DNA of 64,000 nt, taken from NCBI RefSeq assembly GCF_010183535.1, contig NC_071331.1, forward strand, positions 11,470,001 to 11,534,000. The letters run 5' to 3'. The position numbers and the translations under genes are program-made. Origin of the DNA: Caenorhabditis remanei. Taxonomy: Eukaryota; Nematoda; Chromadorea; Rhabditida; Rhabditidae. Below the pieces are notes generated by a model, which was not told the DNA's origin, did no database searches, and worked only from the letters and a program-made list of their open reading frames with translations. The stretch's first letter is position 1. Each line of letters begins with the position of its first letter. Positions 1 to 12,922 of the stretch are shown in pieces.

Positions 1-3000
1 TCTCGCCCGGTCTCAACAACTTTTTATGTATTTGTTGGACGTTAGTGTTTCTCCGATCAGAAAATCGACGGTTTCTGCCTTTTGTGCAAGAAATTGCACC
101 ATCAGTATGAAGGGCAAAAAAACCCTCAACTAGGATTCACTTACTCTGTTATTTCTGAAAAAAATACCTTATCTACATAATTCCTCAGTACCGTTCCCAT
201 AATGGACACTAAAAAATTGTGCCGTTTCAAAATGTTGTCATCACTAGTCAAGACAACTTTTCGCAATTATAGTTGCCCATGTGTGAAAACCATCAAAATA
301 TCAACCGACTACAGTAGGAACTCTCTAAACCCCCAACTACCACAAGACCAAAAACCATGTCATTTTCTTATTCTTGTTCAGAATGACAGATGTTGCGAAG
401 AAGTGAAAAAGAAGAAGAAGAAGTGGAATGCACAACTCCTATGAATACAGGAAACACTATGGGTGAGTATGTCAGAATCCGTTAATCTCGTCATTTCAAA
501 TATAAGGCGGAAATCAAAAATAAAAGTCAAGATTTCGGGAACACATCCAGATTAGTCGCCTCAATTTTTCGTCGTCCTAGTTTCTTCGTTTCGCAGAAAA
601 ATTGACCTGTCTGCTCAGGGGCGGGAAGTTTTGGAAAAGATGATGAATGGAATGCATATTTTTGGTTAATCCAGTTTCCGAGTCATCTTTAAATTTAGGC
701 CAGGTTATTTATGGAAGATCAAAAAACAAGGAAGACATTTAAAATTTCAATCGCATGTTCAGGAGTAGTAGGAAAAAACTAAGAGATGAAGGGAGCAATA
801 GAGTAGGTTTTGAAACAAAAGCACTTCGCCAATTAGGGAATATGAGTTATTAGGAAGTTATTGAAGTATTGAAACATTGAAGTCCATAATTGGGTATTTG
901 AAATGAAATAAACTTGTAAATTAGCTTTACCGGGCTGAGCTCGGTTTTTTGAGTTTGGATCACAAAGCCAGAATACATTCAAACCATCGCAACTAGACTA
1001 TGCGAAACGAGTGATCCCGGAATTTCTGATATTCAGGACTAAAACCTCTACCTGGTCAACGATTTTAGAGAAACGGAGCAGCGTTTATTCCAAGAGTCGT
1101 TATCTCCGTACAGTACACAAAAAATTTAGAACTTTCAAGGCGTCTAAGAATGCGGGAAACAATATGATGATGATTATCAAGAAAAATTTCGAAAAACATC
1201 GGAATTTTTTCAGTACTGAACTTCCGGCATCTCCCGTTGCAACTCCGCTTAAAAGTTACAGAAGTGAATAGCACAATCAAAGGCGATAGTGGAGTAAGTA
1301 AAATAGACTCTATATTATCTTGTCTTCACTTTGCAACCGGAGAAAAATATGGAAAGTACTTGATTCATTTTCAGCACGAGACTCACGTCTCAGAAACAGA
1401 TCATTCACGAAAAATACAGGATGTTCTTGATCTACTGGAATTATCCCGACTGCAGAAAACTATAATCCACTTATTAAAAATGATGAAAAAGAGAAAACAA
1501 GGAAATAGAAGAAGAGAAGAAAGCAAAGATCTTTTGAACTCTGTCAAAAAAGGTGTTCCAAAATATGAAATATATAAATAACTTGTTTTCTTCCAACGAG
1601 ACAAATTTGTATGCAGGGATAACTCAATCATCAAAGATTTGATATCATAGTTATCAGCTCAGGAATCAGTATGTTCTAGGGCTCAGAGATACTTTTCTCA
1701 AAATGTGGAAAACTTTTGGAATCCAGATCAAAGTGATCTCTGAAATCGTTTGCAAGAAAACATCGAAACGTTATTTCAACTAATCTGAAAACATTTTTTG
1801 AGAACAAAGATGCAATACGGAAATCGAGAGAAATAAGGATTCTCCCTAACACATTTTAATCTTGACGTGAGTGTCTGAAATGAGTGGGAGGTGTGTCGAA
1901 AAGGGAGAGAAAACATGAACACGAAAAGAATTTTAGAAAATAAACTACTTGAAAAAATAGAAACAAGTGTCGAAAAATAGACTGGGAGTTTGTTTTTTTT
2001 TAGAAGCGGAGAAGGTGATCTGAATGAGATTACCCATTGAAATGACGAGAGAAAAAGAAGGGATTGATCAATGAAAATGTCAAAAAAATATACGATTGGG
2101 ATAAGAAAACAAAGTGATTGAGTCGAAAAAACGTAGTGAGTTGTTGTTGGAATATTGAATTAAAAAGGAAAAAGAAGCGTTTCACAAGTATACTGTAGTT
2201 ATAGAAGCAGTGTTCTTGTTACTTTTATCTCAAAATGAGACTTCTCAACTTCATGTGTAAATTTATTTCTAAAACACTGATTGTTGGAAAACACTATTAC
2301 TCAAATTAGGGGACTCTAGATTTGATAAAAATCGTGAAACATTGTTTTTTTCCAACGTACTGAAATGTTGTCCCTGTGAGAAGAGTGAAATTTCAGTAAA
2401 GCTAAAAATGAAATGACGAATTTTATGTTTCAGCAGGTCTTGAAACTACGTTTCACTGATTATTTGCAATAAAATGTGAGCTAATCATCATAAATTCGTC
2501 AAGTAATATTACTGAACTATGTTTTTCCATTAAAACATTGAAACTCATAATTCTACGGCATGATTGGAAAAAAATCTACGATGCAGGAATTAACCATGAA
2601 GCGACACGATTGGGTCAAACGATGTGATAAAAATCAAATTATACAGATGAAACTGAGAAAAAATGAAAAAAACCTCTCGGGGAGGTGGAATCATTTTCTT
2701 ATCTTTATGGTGACACTGCATTTAGGATTAATGATTTTATGTTTCACACTCTCGAAATGAAGATGGGAAGTGTGAGGGCTACAGTATGCATTCTTGGCGA
2801 AGTAAATATATTTTGGACTATTTTTCTTCATGAAATTGAGGAAATATGTATGTTATTTTTAGAATTTCATGTGATATCCATGTTTTGTATCGATTCAGAA
2901 ACTAAATTATTATTTCTCAATTCCTAGTTTCTTTGATGTCATGTTTCAGAATCTTTTAAATTTCTAGTTTTTTCAAACTCATAATGCTGAACTGAAAAGC

Positions 3001-3235
3001 CGTTATAAATTGCTCTATTTCAGCTAATGATACAACTATTCAAAAAGATCTAACTAGGACCAAAATCGACCACACACTTTACTCTTAAAGAATTCCAAAT
3101 GGCTTTGAGAAAGTTAGGAAACAGGGAAATGATTCAGATGATCGATAAATAATATTTAAGGATCAAATAGTGTTTGAATGATCAAACCTTAACGGTGTGA
3201 TCAAAATAATTAAGGAAAACAATTAATTTGCGAGG

Positions 3236-3256
3236 GTGTTACTCGGACTTAGTTGA
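3236..3256 (-). ncRNA. Candidate 21U-RNA (type-1 piRNA)
   Basis: Core CTGTTTCA on the minus strand at 3294-3301. CAAT places the 5' T 38 nt past the core. Confidence 0.5.
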
Positions 3257-5474
3257 TTGCATTTTGAAACCTTTTCCGGTTTCAAAAGATTTGTGAAACA
3301 GGTCTTGTTTGAAATCCACTGATTTTACGATTGTAGTAACAAAGAAATCACACGACGAATTTTATACTTCCAAAATTCTGTTTAAAAACTTTGTTTTCCC
3401 AATTCCGGCTGTAAATTTCATAAATTGGTTACATAAAACTACTATTCTAATCATCATAAATTCGTCATGAGTCAGGTCATACTGCTAACTAAACTGTTTT
3501 TTTCAGGTTTCCAGTTCGGCGAATTCCTATTTTCGGATTATACAACTATGATGTCATCGACTTTCGAAAATTAAACTTGATCTGAAGAACCGGATATGGA
3601 TATTTTTGTTAAGGGCAATAGACGCTTTCACTGTTTTGAGGTGATCTGATTAGTTTTAAAGTGGCGGCCAGGGAATTCGATAGAATGGGTGGCAGATCGA
3701 GTTCGCTTAAAGTAATGTGACTTGCAGTTTCAAACACAACATATATCCAGAAGAAAAATACAACAAAAAAATTATTCAACAGTCAAACCAGTCTAAAGGA
3801 AATAATTCTTCATGCATTCGCGGAAACAGTAATTTTCGTGAATTGTTCAGTGATCCCAGAAAAGCTCAGCGGTCGGGTTACTGTACTGAGTTACAGCCCG
3901 TAAAATTGTTTTAGGTCAACGAATAATTTCAAAAAACTTCAATTTTTCTAAATTTGGACTGGAGATCATTTTATTTCAAATAGTTTTTGAGTACGATGAT
4001 CGATCGTAAACTAACACTGAAAAGATCCAGATTACGGCTTCTCTCAGCAGTCGTAAATGTTTAGAGAACTAGCTCAGAAAATTAATCATATTATTCAGGG
4101 GAAAAATGCTTTTAAAAAACATATTGTTGAATAAAAGTGAACTGATTGTGAGCTTGTATCTATATACTGAACTTCGAGAAGACATAAACTTGATATACAG
4201 TTTCAAAGAGTGATTGAAGGTGTTATCTGAGAAAAATCGGCTTGGTATAAAAACGTTGTTATTTTCGTTTCACAGTTTTTTCATGAATTCAATACGAGAA
4301 ACCAAAAATTCACTAGTTATCCGATTTTGTGTTATACTGTCGAATCAACCTTTTTTAGACGCCCACAGCTTTTTTCCTTAACTTTTTCTCCCTATATCAG
4401 GTCTAATAGTTATCTAAATGAGTTACAGTTTCAACGAATAAATGAAACTGTACTAGAGAATAACTGAATAATAACTTTGTTAAATTTCTTTTTAAAAAAG
4501 ACAATGAATTCAAATCGTTCTCTAGATTTCAGGAACATTGCTCCGCCCCCTTCCCCTTCCAAAACATATTTTGTCTCCGTGAACCCAGAACTTGCATCAG
4601 TGGGTGTGAATCTCTTTGTCTTTGTCCTCTTCCAAACCTGCGCTTTGAACACTTTCAAGAGGGTCCGACGTCTTCTTTTTCTTATTTTTTTCTTTTTTTG
4701 TGGTTATGGTGCACCTCTTTTCCTACTTTCTGTCACTTCTCACCCACACGACACTATCAGAATATGCACACGCACACGCATTTTGTGACGTGCAACACTT
4801 GAAAAGTTTCAGGAAGACCAGAAAAAGAAGAAGAAGAAGGAGGAAGAATTGTTGGAAGAAGAAGAAGAGAAAAGCACGGCGAGAAATGGAAAAAGAACGA
4901 AAAAACAAGGGAGTGTTGGAGACGAAGAGACGCAGAATTCATTCTGGGGGAAGTCCTTTTTTCGACTTTTTGACTCAAGTCAAGAGCTGTTTAAATAGTG
5001 AAAATTGTTATCACTTAGACTATTTATTCTATTTTTCTTCCTGGAAATTTTATCAAAAAATAGAAATTGTTTTGAAAATAACAGAAAAAAAGTTATTTTG
5101 CTTAAATTGAACTGAAATTGTCTGGAAAGTTCGGAATCGTATGGCTTGAATATCACATCACTTCATTCTGAGATGGAAATAGGAACACATAAAAACGGGA
5201 GATCAGAAAAGTGTTATGGATGGAATATTTCATATGTCGAACAAAGCTTTGAAATATTAGCTGATTTCAAAACTCCAGGAAACATTAAATTTTCAATTTT
5301 CGGAAGATGAAAGTTTCAGTGATTGATCTTAAAAAAAAGTGTATCACTGTTACGCGTATAGTACTGAAGGTGACCACATGTTGTTCCATTATTACACTTG
5401 TTAAATACTCAATAATGAGAATTTTTCCATCAATAAAAGCTATCTAAGGTTGCGAACCAACTCTGCAACAAAAC

Positions 5475-6690
5475 AGATATCATCGCTTTGATTTCAGTCA
5501 AGTAGAACTCAAAAATCGTGCCAAGAAAGAAAATGATCTTTAGTTCTGATAGAAAAAGAATTGAAACGAACGTAGTTATAATAACTTTATGAGTGCGTTG
5601 GAACCGATTTTTTTGACAGAAAGCCGTTAGGTTGTTGGTGAAGTTCTCTAAATTCTGATGGTTTCCAGCTTTTTTTGTTTAGGTTTACAAAAATCCAGAT
5701 TTCCGACTAACTGGCTGTCAGATATCTTATTTTTACCTCTAAGATGAACCTCAGATCATTAACGAAACTGTTGAAACTAGGAATCAATCCAATTTTCACT
5801 GAAATTTAAACTTCTTAGTTAATGTCACAAATCAAACAGTTGTTTTTTCCGAAATTGTTTATAAGCTACTTGAAACAGAAATTCACAGAAACTAATAACA
5901 CAACAATCATCGTCTATAATAAATTGTGAAAACAGATTCTGGCCGTTAACCTAATCTCAAAAACTGAAGAATGAGGAAAATGAAGCACACAGGATTACGG
6001 TAGTCTCAATTTTTGACCCGGATGTAGAAAATTGTATATTGCTGCAATCGATGTATTAAACGTTAACCGTTTCTTGATTAAATTGTAACACTATTCGAAA
6101 ATCAAGCAAGAATAAAAATGATAAAAACATATCATTGGTTTGATTTCAATCAAGTAGAACTCAAAAATCGTCCCACGAAGGAAAATTATTTTTTAGTTAA
6201 CAATAATCCGACAACTATTGAAACAAACGTAGTTATAATAACACTTTATGAGTGCGTTGGAACAGAAATTTCTAGATAGAGAAATGCCAGGTTCTTTAAA
6301 TTCAAATGGGCTCCAGTTGTTTTGTTTAAGTTCACAAAAATACAAATTTCCGATTAAATGGTTTTCAGATCTCTTTGAAGATGAAGCTCAGATCAGTAAC
6401 ACAATTTTTGAGACTATGACTAGATCAACGACAACACTCAAACCTTCAGTGAAATTTTAATTAGGAAATACATATCAATTATTTCCATAGAAATAATTGT
6501 TTTTGAGCTACTTGTAACAGATATTACATAGACACTAATAACACAAAAATCATCATCTGAACAGTGAAAACAGATTCAAAATTTGAAGAATGAGGAAAAT
6601 GAAGCATCCAGGATTACAGTATTCTCAATTGTCGAGCCGGCTTTGAAAACAATATGTGGAAAATTATCTATTGCTGTAATCGATGTACGT
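5475..6690. repeat. Diverged tandem duplication, unit about 640 bp
   Basis: Two adjacent blocks (about 5475-6055 and 6125-6690) align along their length. Shared landmarks are AAGTAGAACTCAAAAATCGT, GTAGTTATAATAAC followed by TTATGAGTGCGTTGGAAC, a pyrimidine-rich TTTGTTTA stretch, and GAGCTACTTG near the end. Divergence and indels show the event is not recent. Each copy carries the site of a 21U-type core: intact at 5871-5878, altered at 6513-6520. Confidence 0.8.
5811..5831 (-). ncRNA. Candidate 21U-RNA (type-1 piRNA)
   Basis: Core at 5871-5878 (minus). TGAT gives a 5' T at 40 nt; a second YRNT at 36 nt is possible. The homologous core in the tandem copy is mutated. Confidence 0.45.
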
Positions 6691-7509
6691 TAATTGTTAA
6701 TTGATTAATGAACCCACAGAAACCATTAATGAACCCACAGAAACCGTGTTCTATTTTTCAGAACCCTGCTTTAAAAATAAAATGAAACGAACACTTTAAT
6801 TGACAAAAAAGGATTCGTATGTGGCCAAAAACCCTTTAGTTCCCAGAAATTCAAATGTAAACTGATCTTCGTGAATCTTCCATTAAATACTAATTAGTTC
6901 GGAGCGGGTTGCTTGTTTTTCTCTTTTGTCTCATGACGTGGATCTTCGGTCTATTTGAACGTAAAGTTTGCAAAGAAAAAGAGAAGAGTATTGTTGTTAT
7001 TCCAGCAAACGAGGCTATATATATTGTGACCTCCAGACAAAATCATCATCATCATTATAATAAACGGAGCAAAAATATATAAAAAATGAGTAAAATGTAG
7101 GAAAAACAAAGAGTGGAAAGGACAGACGGGGTGGGTGGAAGCGAGGGAGAGAGTAATCTTTGGATAAAGATTCGCAACGGAAATTTGAGAAGACAAAAAG
7201 AAGAGAACTCACTATAGATCTTTTTTGGGTCCCTATTTATTGGAAGAGAATTGAGTTGATTAGGTCAGGTAGGTGGAGCACAGAATAAGAAAGAAAAAAG
7301 GTCGAGTGCTCTCTGTGTACTGAAATAATTGAATGTTGTGTTGGTCAGAAGAGGTGCCAGGTTCTTCCCGCCCTTCCTCCCACACTTTTTCATTCAATTG
7401 TTCGAATTCTCTTCTGTTGGTCAAGAAGTATTCTTTCTTTTTTGAGCTGTGCTTTGGTTTATGTACTCTTTTTTCGAGGGAGAAAGGTCAGGGGTTATTT
7501 TTGGGATTT

Positions 7510-7530
7510 CGTTTATATGGTAATTTGTTA
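7510..7530 (-). ncRNA. Candidate 21U-RNA (type-1 piRNA)
   Basis: Core at 7568-7575 (minus); TAAT gives a 5' T 38 nt past the core. Confidence 0.5.
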
Positions 7531-7837
7531 TTATTGAATTGTAGGTGTCAGTGTTATGATGGTTCTCTGAAACAGAAAAAGTAACTGAATAGGAGTTCGA
7601 ATTGTAGAAGCCGTCAGAGTGTCTATAACCATTTCGATTGAGCATATTTTCATTTATCCTACCGTAAAAACTGAATGACTGTAGTTTTGTGCTTTGGAAA
7701 AAATTGCAGAATTGCTAAAATCGTAGAACCTATTTGTTCAAGGTTTTATGTAACAGCACAATATTTTCTTCCAAAATCTTTTCTAGAACTCTAGTGGATA
7801 GAATTTCTATCGGTGAGCTTCTATATTAGGAGGGTAC

Positions 7838-7952
7838 GCTTCTTACAACCGCGCCCTACCGAAACCGAAAATTGTGTGCGAAAGAGAGAGAGTCTAAGAA
7901 AAAGAGACATTTTTCAAGGTGTATTCGGTGGAGCGCAGTTGTAAGAACTGAG
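7838..7952. repeat. Short inverted-repeat element (MITE-like), copy 1
   Basis: About 113 bp bounded by near-complementary ends: CTTACAACCGCGCCCTACCG at the left and CGGTGGAGCGCAGTTGTAAG at the right. The interior is purine-rich (GAGAGAGAGTCTAAG). Closely related copies lie near 16.96 and 53.93 kb, which marks a dispersed non-coding element. It has no coding capacity. Confidence 0.8.
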
Positions 7953-8189
7953 CTAATACAATGGAATTCCCGTAAGCTGAGCGAATTGCGAGCATTATTT
8001 GATGCTCCAGAAAAAGAGGGATGAAAAATGTTGTGTTTCGGAATTTTTTTATATAGCATGTGACACGAAACTATTCGTTACTTGAGAAAAACTAACTTTC
8101 TTCAAATAAAAAATTCGAATCATGTCATGACCGAAAATAAAAATCAGGGTTTGCCTGATTTTCCGAACGAAATATATTAGCGGCCCACG

Positions 8190-8436
8190 CCTTCTTACAA
8201 CTGCGCCCTACCGCAAACGAGAGAGTATCGGCGAGAGACGCAGAGTTTTTTCTGGCGCGAAACAGATTTTCACAAATGTTGACCTATTTTTGTATAATTT
8301 TCTCTCGGAAATTGGCAAATTTTTTGTTAAAACTTGTGAAAATAGATCAAAAATTGTAAAAATCCGTTTCGCGCCAGAAAAAACTCTGCGTCTCTCGCCG
8401 ATACTCTCTCGTTTGCGGCGGGGCGCAGTTGTAACG
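8190..8436. repeat. Longer foldback relative of the same element family
   Basis: About 245 bp with the same outer ends (CTTACAACTGCGCCCTACCG and GGGGCGCAGTTGTAA) but much longer arms. The left arm through GAGAGTATCGGCGAGAGACG and TTTTTTCTGGCGCGAAAC is repeated as its reverse complement on the right around a short AT-rich centre. Transcribed, it would form a long hairpin. Confidence 0.8.
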
Positions 8437-9757
8437 AAATTGCTCTGCTAATAGTTTGAACTAGTTTTTACCTTAATATCCGTATACTCCTGAAAAACTA
8501 ACAATGAAAAACCAACCGGTTCCAAAAGAACAACTGAAAATAGAATTACAGAAATAGCTTAGTGGTAACTTTGTAACCGTAAAATATTTCTAGTTTCTTA
8601 AAAATTCTACAGAGCAATCAATTCTGTTGAAGTGTTGAGTGGCTCTGAAAACTATCAGTAACACCTAACTCTCCGGGAAACAAATAAAAAATATCCAATC
8701 TCAAGAACAGATCAAAAAAGACTTTCATCAAGTTTTCCCCCAAAAAATGATCCAAAAAGTGTATTTTGTTATTGGCGAACATAAAACACGATTTCTAATC
8801 CCCCATAGTATCATTTGCAAGTCAGAAGAGGAAGGTGATCCGAACGGTTTCAGGAGGATTTGCTTCTAAAAACAGAGAACGGTAGTCTAGGAGACCTTTT
8901 TGTGCAAAAAGACTTCCAGACAATATCAGTTTAGATAATCCCCACACTAAAAGCATTTTTGAGATGATCCTTGAATTATGGTCAGAAACTTGATCGTGAG
9001 TACGAATATAACTGAGCACTATCTAAAATACAAACTGATATGTTCAATTTGAAACATTCGAAAATTTTCTTCTCATAGTTTCACAGATCAAGCACATCTC
9101 CTGTTATTCATTTTTGTCAAGCTTGAACAACTTTTTTTTTCGATCAAAACTTTCTAGTTGGGAGATCAGAAAGCAAAATTTTTACGCGATCCTTCCGGTC
9201 AGTGGAGGTGCAGAAAATGCAAATTAAACGTGTTTTTAACAAAAAATGATACGAAATAAGTGTTTTTAGATTGGTGCTTTAGAAAGTGATCGTTGATGGA
9301 AGAGATATCTCAATTTGATTTGTGAATTGAAGTCAGCGGAGTTAAGGGACCGTTAAGAGTATGGGGGGAACAATGTCACAGAAAGTGCGAATCTTGAACA
9401 CCTCAACATCCTCATTGATAAAATGGTATTGAAACTGCTAATTTTTGAAATTAGATCATGAAACTGATTATTGATTGTTCAACTGGAAATTCCATTGAAA
9501 ACCGTTATTCTGTGTTTCGGATAACAAAAAATTTGTCCCCAGTTGATTACTACTGCTACTGAAAATTTTAGGCTATTTTTTAGAAGTTTAATGTGATTAC
9601 AGTTTCGGGAAATCGATTTAAACCGATGCCGTTTGAGTGGACGTTCATCAACATGGATCTACTCCCTTAAGCTTTACGGACGCGTTCAATTTTTATTATG
9701 TATTTCAAATGATGAGCTTCCTGAAATATCTTCAGCATATTCAATGCTTTTTTTCTA

Positions 9758-9778
9758 TTTTGACACCTTTTGTTAATA
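9758..9778 (-). ncRNA. Candidate 21U-RNA (type-1 piRNA)
   Basis: Core at 9817-9824 (minus); CATT gives a 5' T at 39 nt. Confidence 0.5.
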
Positions 9779-11885
9779 ATGGTAATACAGATATTCGAAA
9801 ATCTAAATTGAAAACTTGAAACAGGTACGCATTAACATATTTTGCAGATAGATTTTTACGAAAATAAACTTAACTTCCGTCAGCACTTTTTTCAGTTTTT
9901 AAAAAAATATTTTCAAGTTTGGAAAAGTTTTCCCAACCTCCAGCCAACATTTTTGTCTTTTCCCATCAAAATTCTTGGAAATTCCCGGATCAACATTTTG
10001 AAGTTCACTCTTTTCAAGACAGGGAACATAAATTCTTTTTTCCAGAAATCTAGATTTCATCCAGCCCAGACAGAAAACAATTTATGTGAAAACGGAAACA
10101 AAAACAGGAAAAAATAACTTTTCGGGGGTTTTTTCCCACAGCGTGTGTTCTGAAACAAAGCACTTTCCCTTGACTTTCCCTTTTTTCGAGTGCCTCAAAA
10201 CTCAAAAAAGAGGGAGTTTTTGGTTTTGACACCTATTTTTACGACTCGAAGTGCAATGACAAGGGCTATTTTGAAACTTGAAAGGAGAAAAAGTGCAGAC
10301 GATGGGGGAGTTAATTGATAAGAGAAGAAGAGACTTGAGGACAAGTTCAATTTCAGGACACAGTGTTAAAATTTATTGAACAAATACAACGGAATTCGAA
10401 TTATGTTTGAAATTCATATCAGCTCTGAAACTGAATTTTCGAAATATGTGTAAGAAATACAGTGAATTACAGGGAAGAAATCTCAATTTCAGGAGGCTGT
10501 GATGTTGGTTTAAAAATTAACAAGGAGATTTTTGGGGTGATTTTAATTGAAATAATGCATAGATTGAACAAAACATGTTGAATCAATTAATTCTGTGTTA
10601 ACTAAAGAATTTTTATACTAGTACTTCATGGGTTACTTGAAACTGAATAAAGGATGAAAATCTCCGAAACAGGAACATTCAGTCCAGAGAACGTCGTCGA
10701 TGATACAAAAAGACAGTGCATGAAGGAGTTGTTCGTGGTTCTTCAGATTTAACTGAAGCTTCACTAATGGATTGAGCATGCACATCGATAGGATTCTCGC
10801 AAATATAAGTATAACTGATTTCTCAAAGAATGATAACGCGGTGGTTACAATGTTTGTCTTTAATTATGTTGGAGCTATTGAACAATGTTGATTTCAAGTT
10901 GACTAGGAAAACTGCCGATCCGGTGAAGCTTTCTCAGTCGTTAGTGAATTTATAGAGTTTTCAGAAGTTTCGATTTGAAGTGCAACAAGTTTTAGACACG
11001 ATGTTTACCTGTGGAATCTTTGTTTTCATTCTTCTTCAACGGACTCCTATACATCAAACAAAAGTGATCTCCAGGTTCGAAAAGTGACTCCAATATGAAA
11101 GTCGAAACATTGCAAATAACTCATTTTCCTGAAACTGCAAAATAGTAGAAGTTTAATTTGAAATTATAATAAACACCTTTCTGTGTATGAATAGGAAAAT
11201 AAGGAAATCCTGAAAGGAATGATTCAGAGAACTTTCATAACCACATATCAATGTCCTCCCCTTCTTCTCTTTTTGACGCCATTTTACGTTCAACCTGTCT
11301 GTGCTTCAAACCAATTATCTGACATCATTTCGTGAGCTGAAAATGAAAAGATTAGTTTAATGGATTTTTGAGAGTGCTGAAACCGATAAAATCGGTACTC
11401 TTTTCACGTTTTTCGCAACAAATGTTTATTCTTTCTCTTTCTCTTCACTTCCTTCAAAGTCCCTCCTTCTCTTCTTATCATTAACTCCTAAAATTGAAGA
11501 AACCTCAAGTATAAAAAGTGGAGGACTGTCCACTGGATTCTGCACAACACTCTTTTTCAACACTTATCAGTTATTTCATACATTTTTGATAAGGAAAAAG
11601 TGGTTTCCCTTCGAAAGCGACGAATTCTGTTTGAATGAAACATTAACGGTTTTTACAACTTGATACCGATCAATTTTGATTCTAGTTTACGTTTATTCTA
11701 ACTTTTTATGTTTACCTTACCGTTTTTCTGCTGAAGGCACACAAAATGTTTTATGAAGGTGTGTAGAGCATGCTCTAACTGTAAGAATATAATTCAAGTT
11801 TCTGGTTCAAATTAAACTGGCGTACTGTACAATTTCACTCTGTTTCAGGTTTCTGGTGTAACACATTCATTATCAGTATTTTTAC

Positions 11886-11906
11886 TGAGAGCATTATATT
11901 AGTGAA
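11886..11906 (+). ncRNA. Candidate 21U-RNA (type-1 piRNA)
   Basis: Core at 11840-11847 (plus); TACT gives a 5' T at 39 nt. Confidence 0.55.
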
Positions 11907-12073
11907 AACTTTCCTACCGTCACCGTCAAATAGGCTTACATGTTTTCAAATACAACAATCAGAAACACTTAAAAACTGTGATCTGAATTGTTTTAATGTT
12001 CCAATCAAAAGATATATGTGCTAGTCAGCAGCTCCTTCTAATTAATTTCCACATTGCAGGCGGTAACTTTAAA

Positions 12074-12094
12074 AAAAAACCGAAGAATTTTCGA
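12074..12094 (-). ncRNA. Candidate 21U-RNA (type-1 piRNA)
   Basis: Core at 12132-12139 (minus); TATT gives a 5' T at 38 nt. Confidence 0.5.
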
Positions 12095-12660
12095 ATAGTA
12101 TCACTAAAAACTTTGACTTGTTAACCCATACTGAAACAGAAACCTCTACAGATTTATAATCTTTTCTCGCCTCTTTTCCTTATTTCCTTTGCGTATTAAC
12201 TTCTTAAACCCTGCATAATATTTCCGAAGATTACGAAACATGAGAAGCTGATTCTTTTATCAGAAACATTTTAAGCCGATGATTCTAGATGGCCTCTGGT
12301 GAGAAACAGTTCAGAAAACATTGCATAATTTCTTTAGGATTTACTAGAACACTACCATTTCTAGATTTAAGTTAAGATTATATCGAAAACTGCAAGAACT
12401 AGCAGTAATTTCAGTTTTCCCTTAAATAAGAAGTTTGAAACATACAATTTTCTCCAGTTGCAAAATAATCAGGACAGAAAAACAGTTGGGCCATTCCGTG
12501 ACGTTTTTCTAGTTCTGTTTATTTGCTTCTGATTTCAGATTCCTCCTCTTCTTTTTTTTACTCTTCCTGACAATTCTCGACCAATTATTTTCCTCGAATA
12601 GTCACGTAGCTCCTCCTCTCTACCCCTCCCTTTCTTGATTTCATTTGCTCTGGATCTTTC

Positions 12661-12668
12661 ACTGATAA
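12661..12668 (+). promoter_or_regulatory. Intestinal GATA site upstream of the first pcp gene
   Basis: Exact ACTGATAA, 255 bp before the ATG at 12923. Extended TGATAA sites are bound by ELT-2/ELT-7 in C. elegans intestine; a gut role for this gene is inferred. Confidence 0.5.
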
Positions 12669-12792
12669 CTTTCATTCTTTGTCTCTTTTTGTGGTTGAAT
12701 CATCGGCAGAAGACCATTTTATTGCAGTTATTCAATTTCACATTATCATCTATACTATAAACTTTTAGTGGCAAACAAACCCCAAAAAGTTG

Positions 12793-12800
12793 TTATCAGT
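12793..12800 (-). promoter_or_regulatory. Second intestinal GATA site, opposite orientation
   Basis: TTATCAGT, the reverse complement of ACTGATAA, 123 bp before the ATG. With the site at 12661 it makes an inverted pair in the proximal promoter, as in many gut-expressed digestive enzyme genes. Confidence 0.5.
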
Positions 12801-12922
12801 TCTCTCTAGCTATGCTACTCCCAGTTTTTGAAGTTATGCCATTGAGGGGTGATTTCATTTCAATTAAATTGTGTCATATTTTTCCCAAATAATTTGAATT
12901 TTCAATTTTTAATTTCAGGGTA

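Larger units (their letters stand above)
1..12902. other. Long stretch without a supportable gene
   Basis: No open frame here has the codon bias, splice signals or similarity of a real exon; the longest frames are low-complexity or Lys-rich. The stretch holds a tandem duplication near 5.5-6.7 kb, two related inverted-repeat elements near 7.8-8.4 kb, AT-rich filler, and candidate 21U-RNA promoters on both strands. It may be intergenic, or a long intron or upstream region of a gene whose exons lie to the left of the window. Confidence 0.6.

Noticed and set aside
1011..1581. Overlapping plus-strand frames of 86 and 114 codons
   Set aside because: Codon use and composition look non-coding, no family motif, and no convincing splice linkage.
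4477..5110. Open frames on both strands around a Lys/Arg-rich and Phe-rich stretch
   Set aside because: They arise from AAGAAG and TTCTTC simple sequence; no splice-supported or conserved protein pattern.
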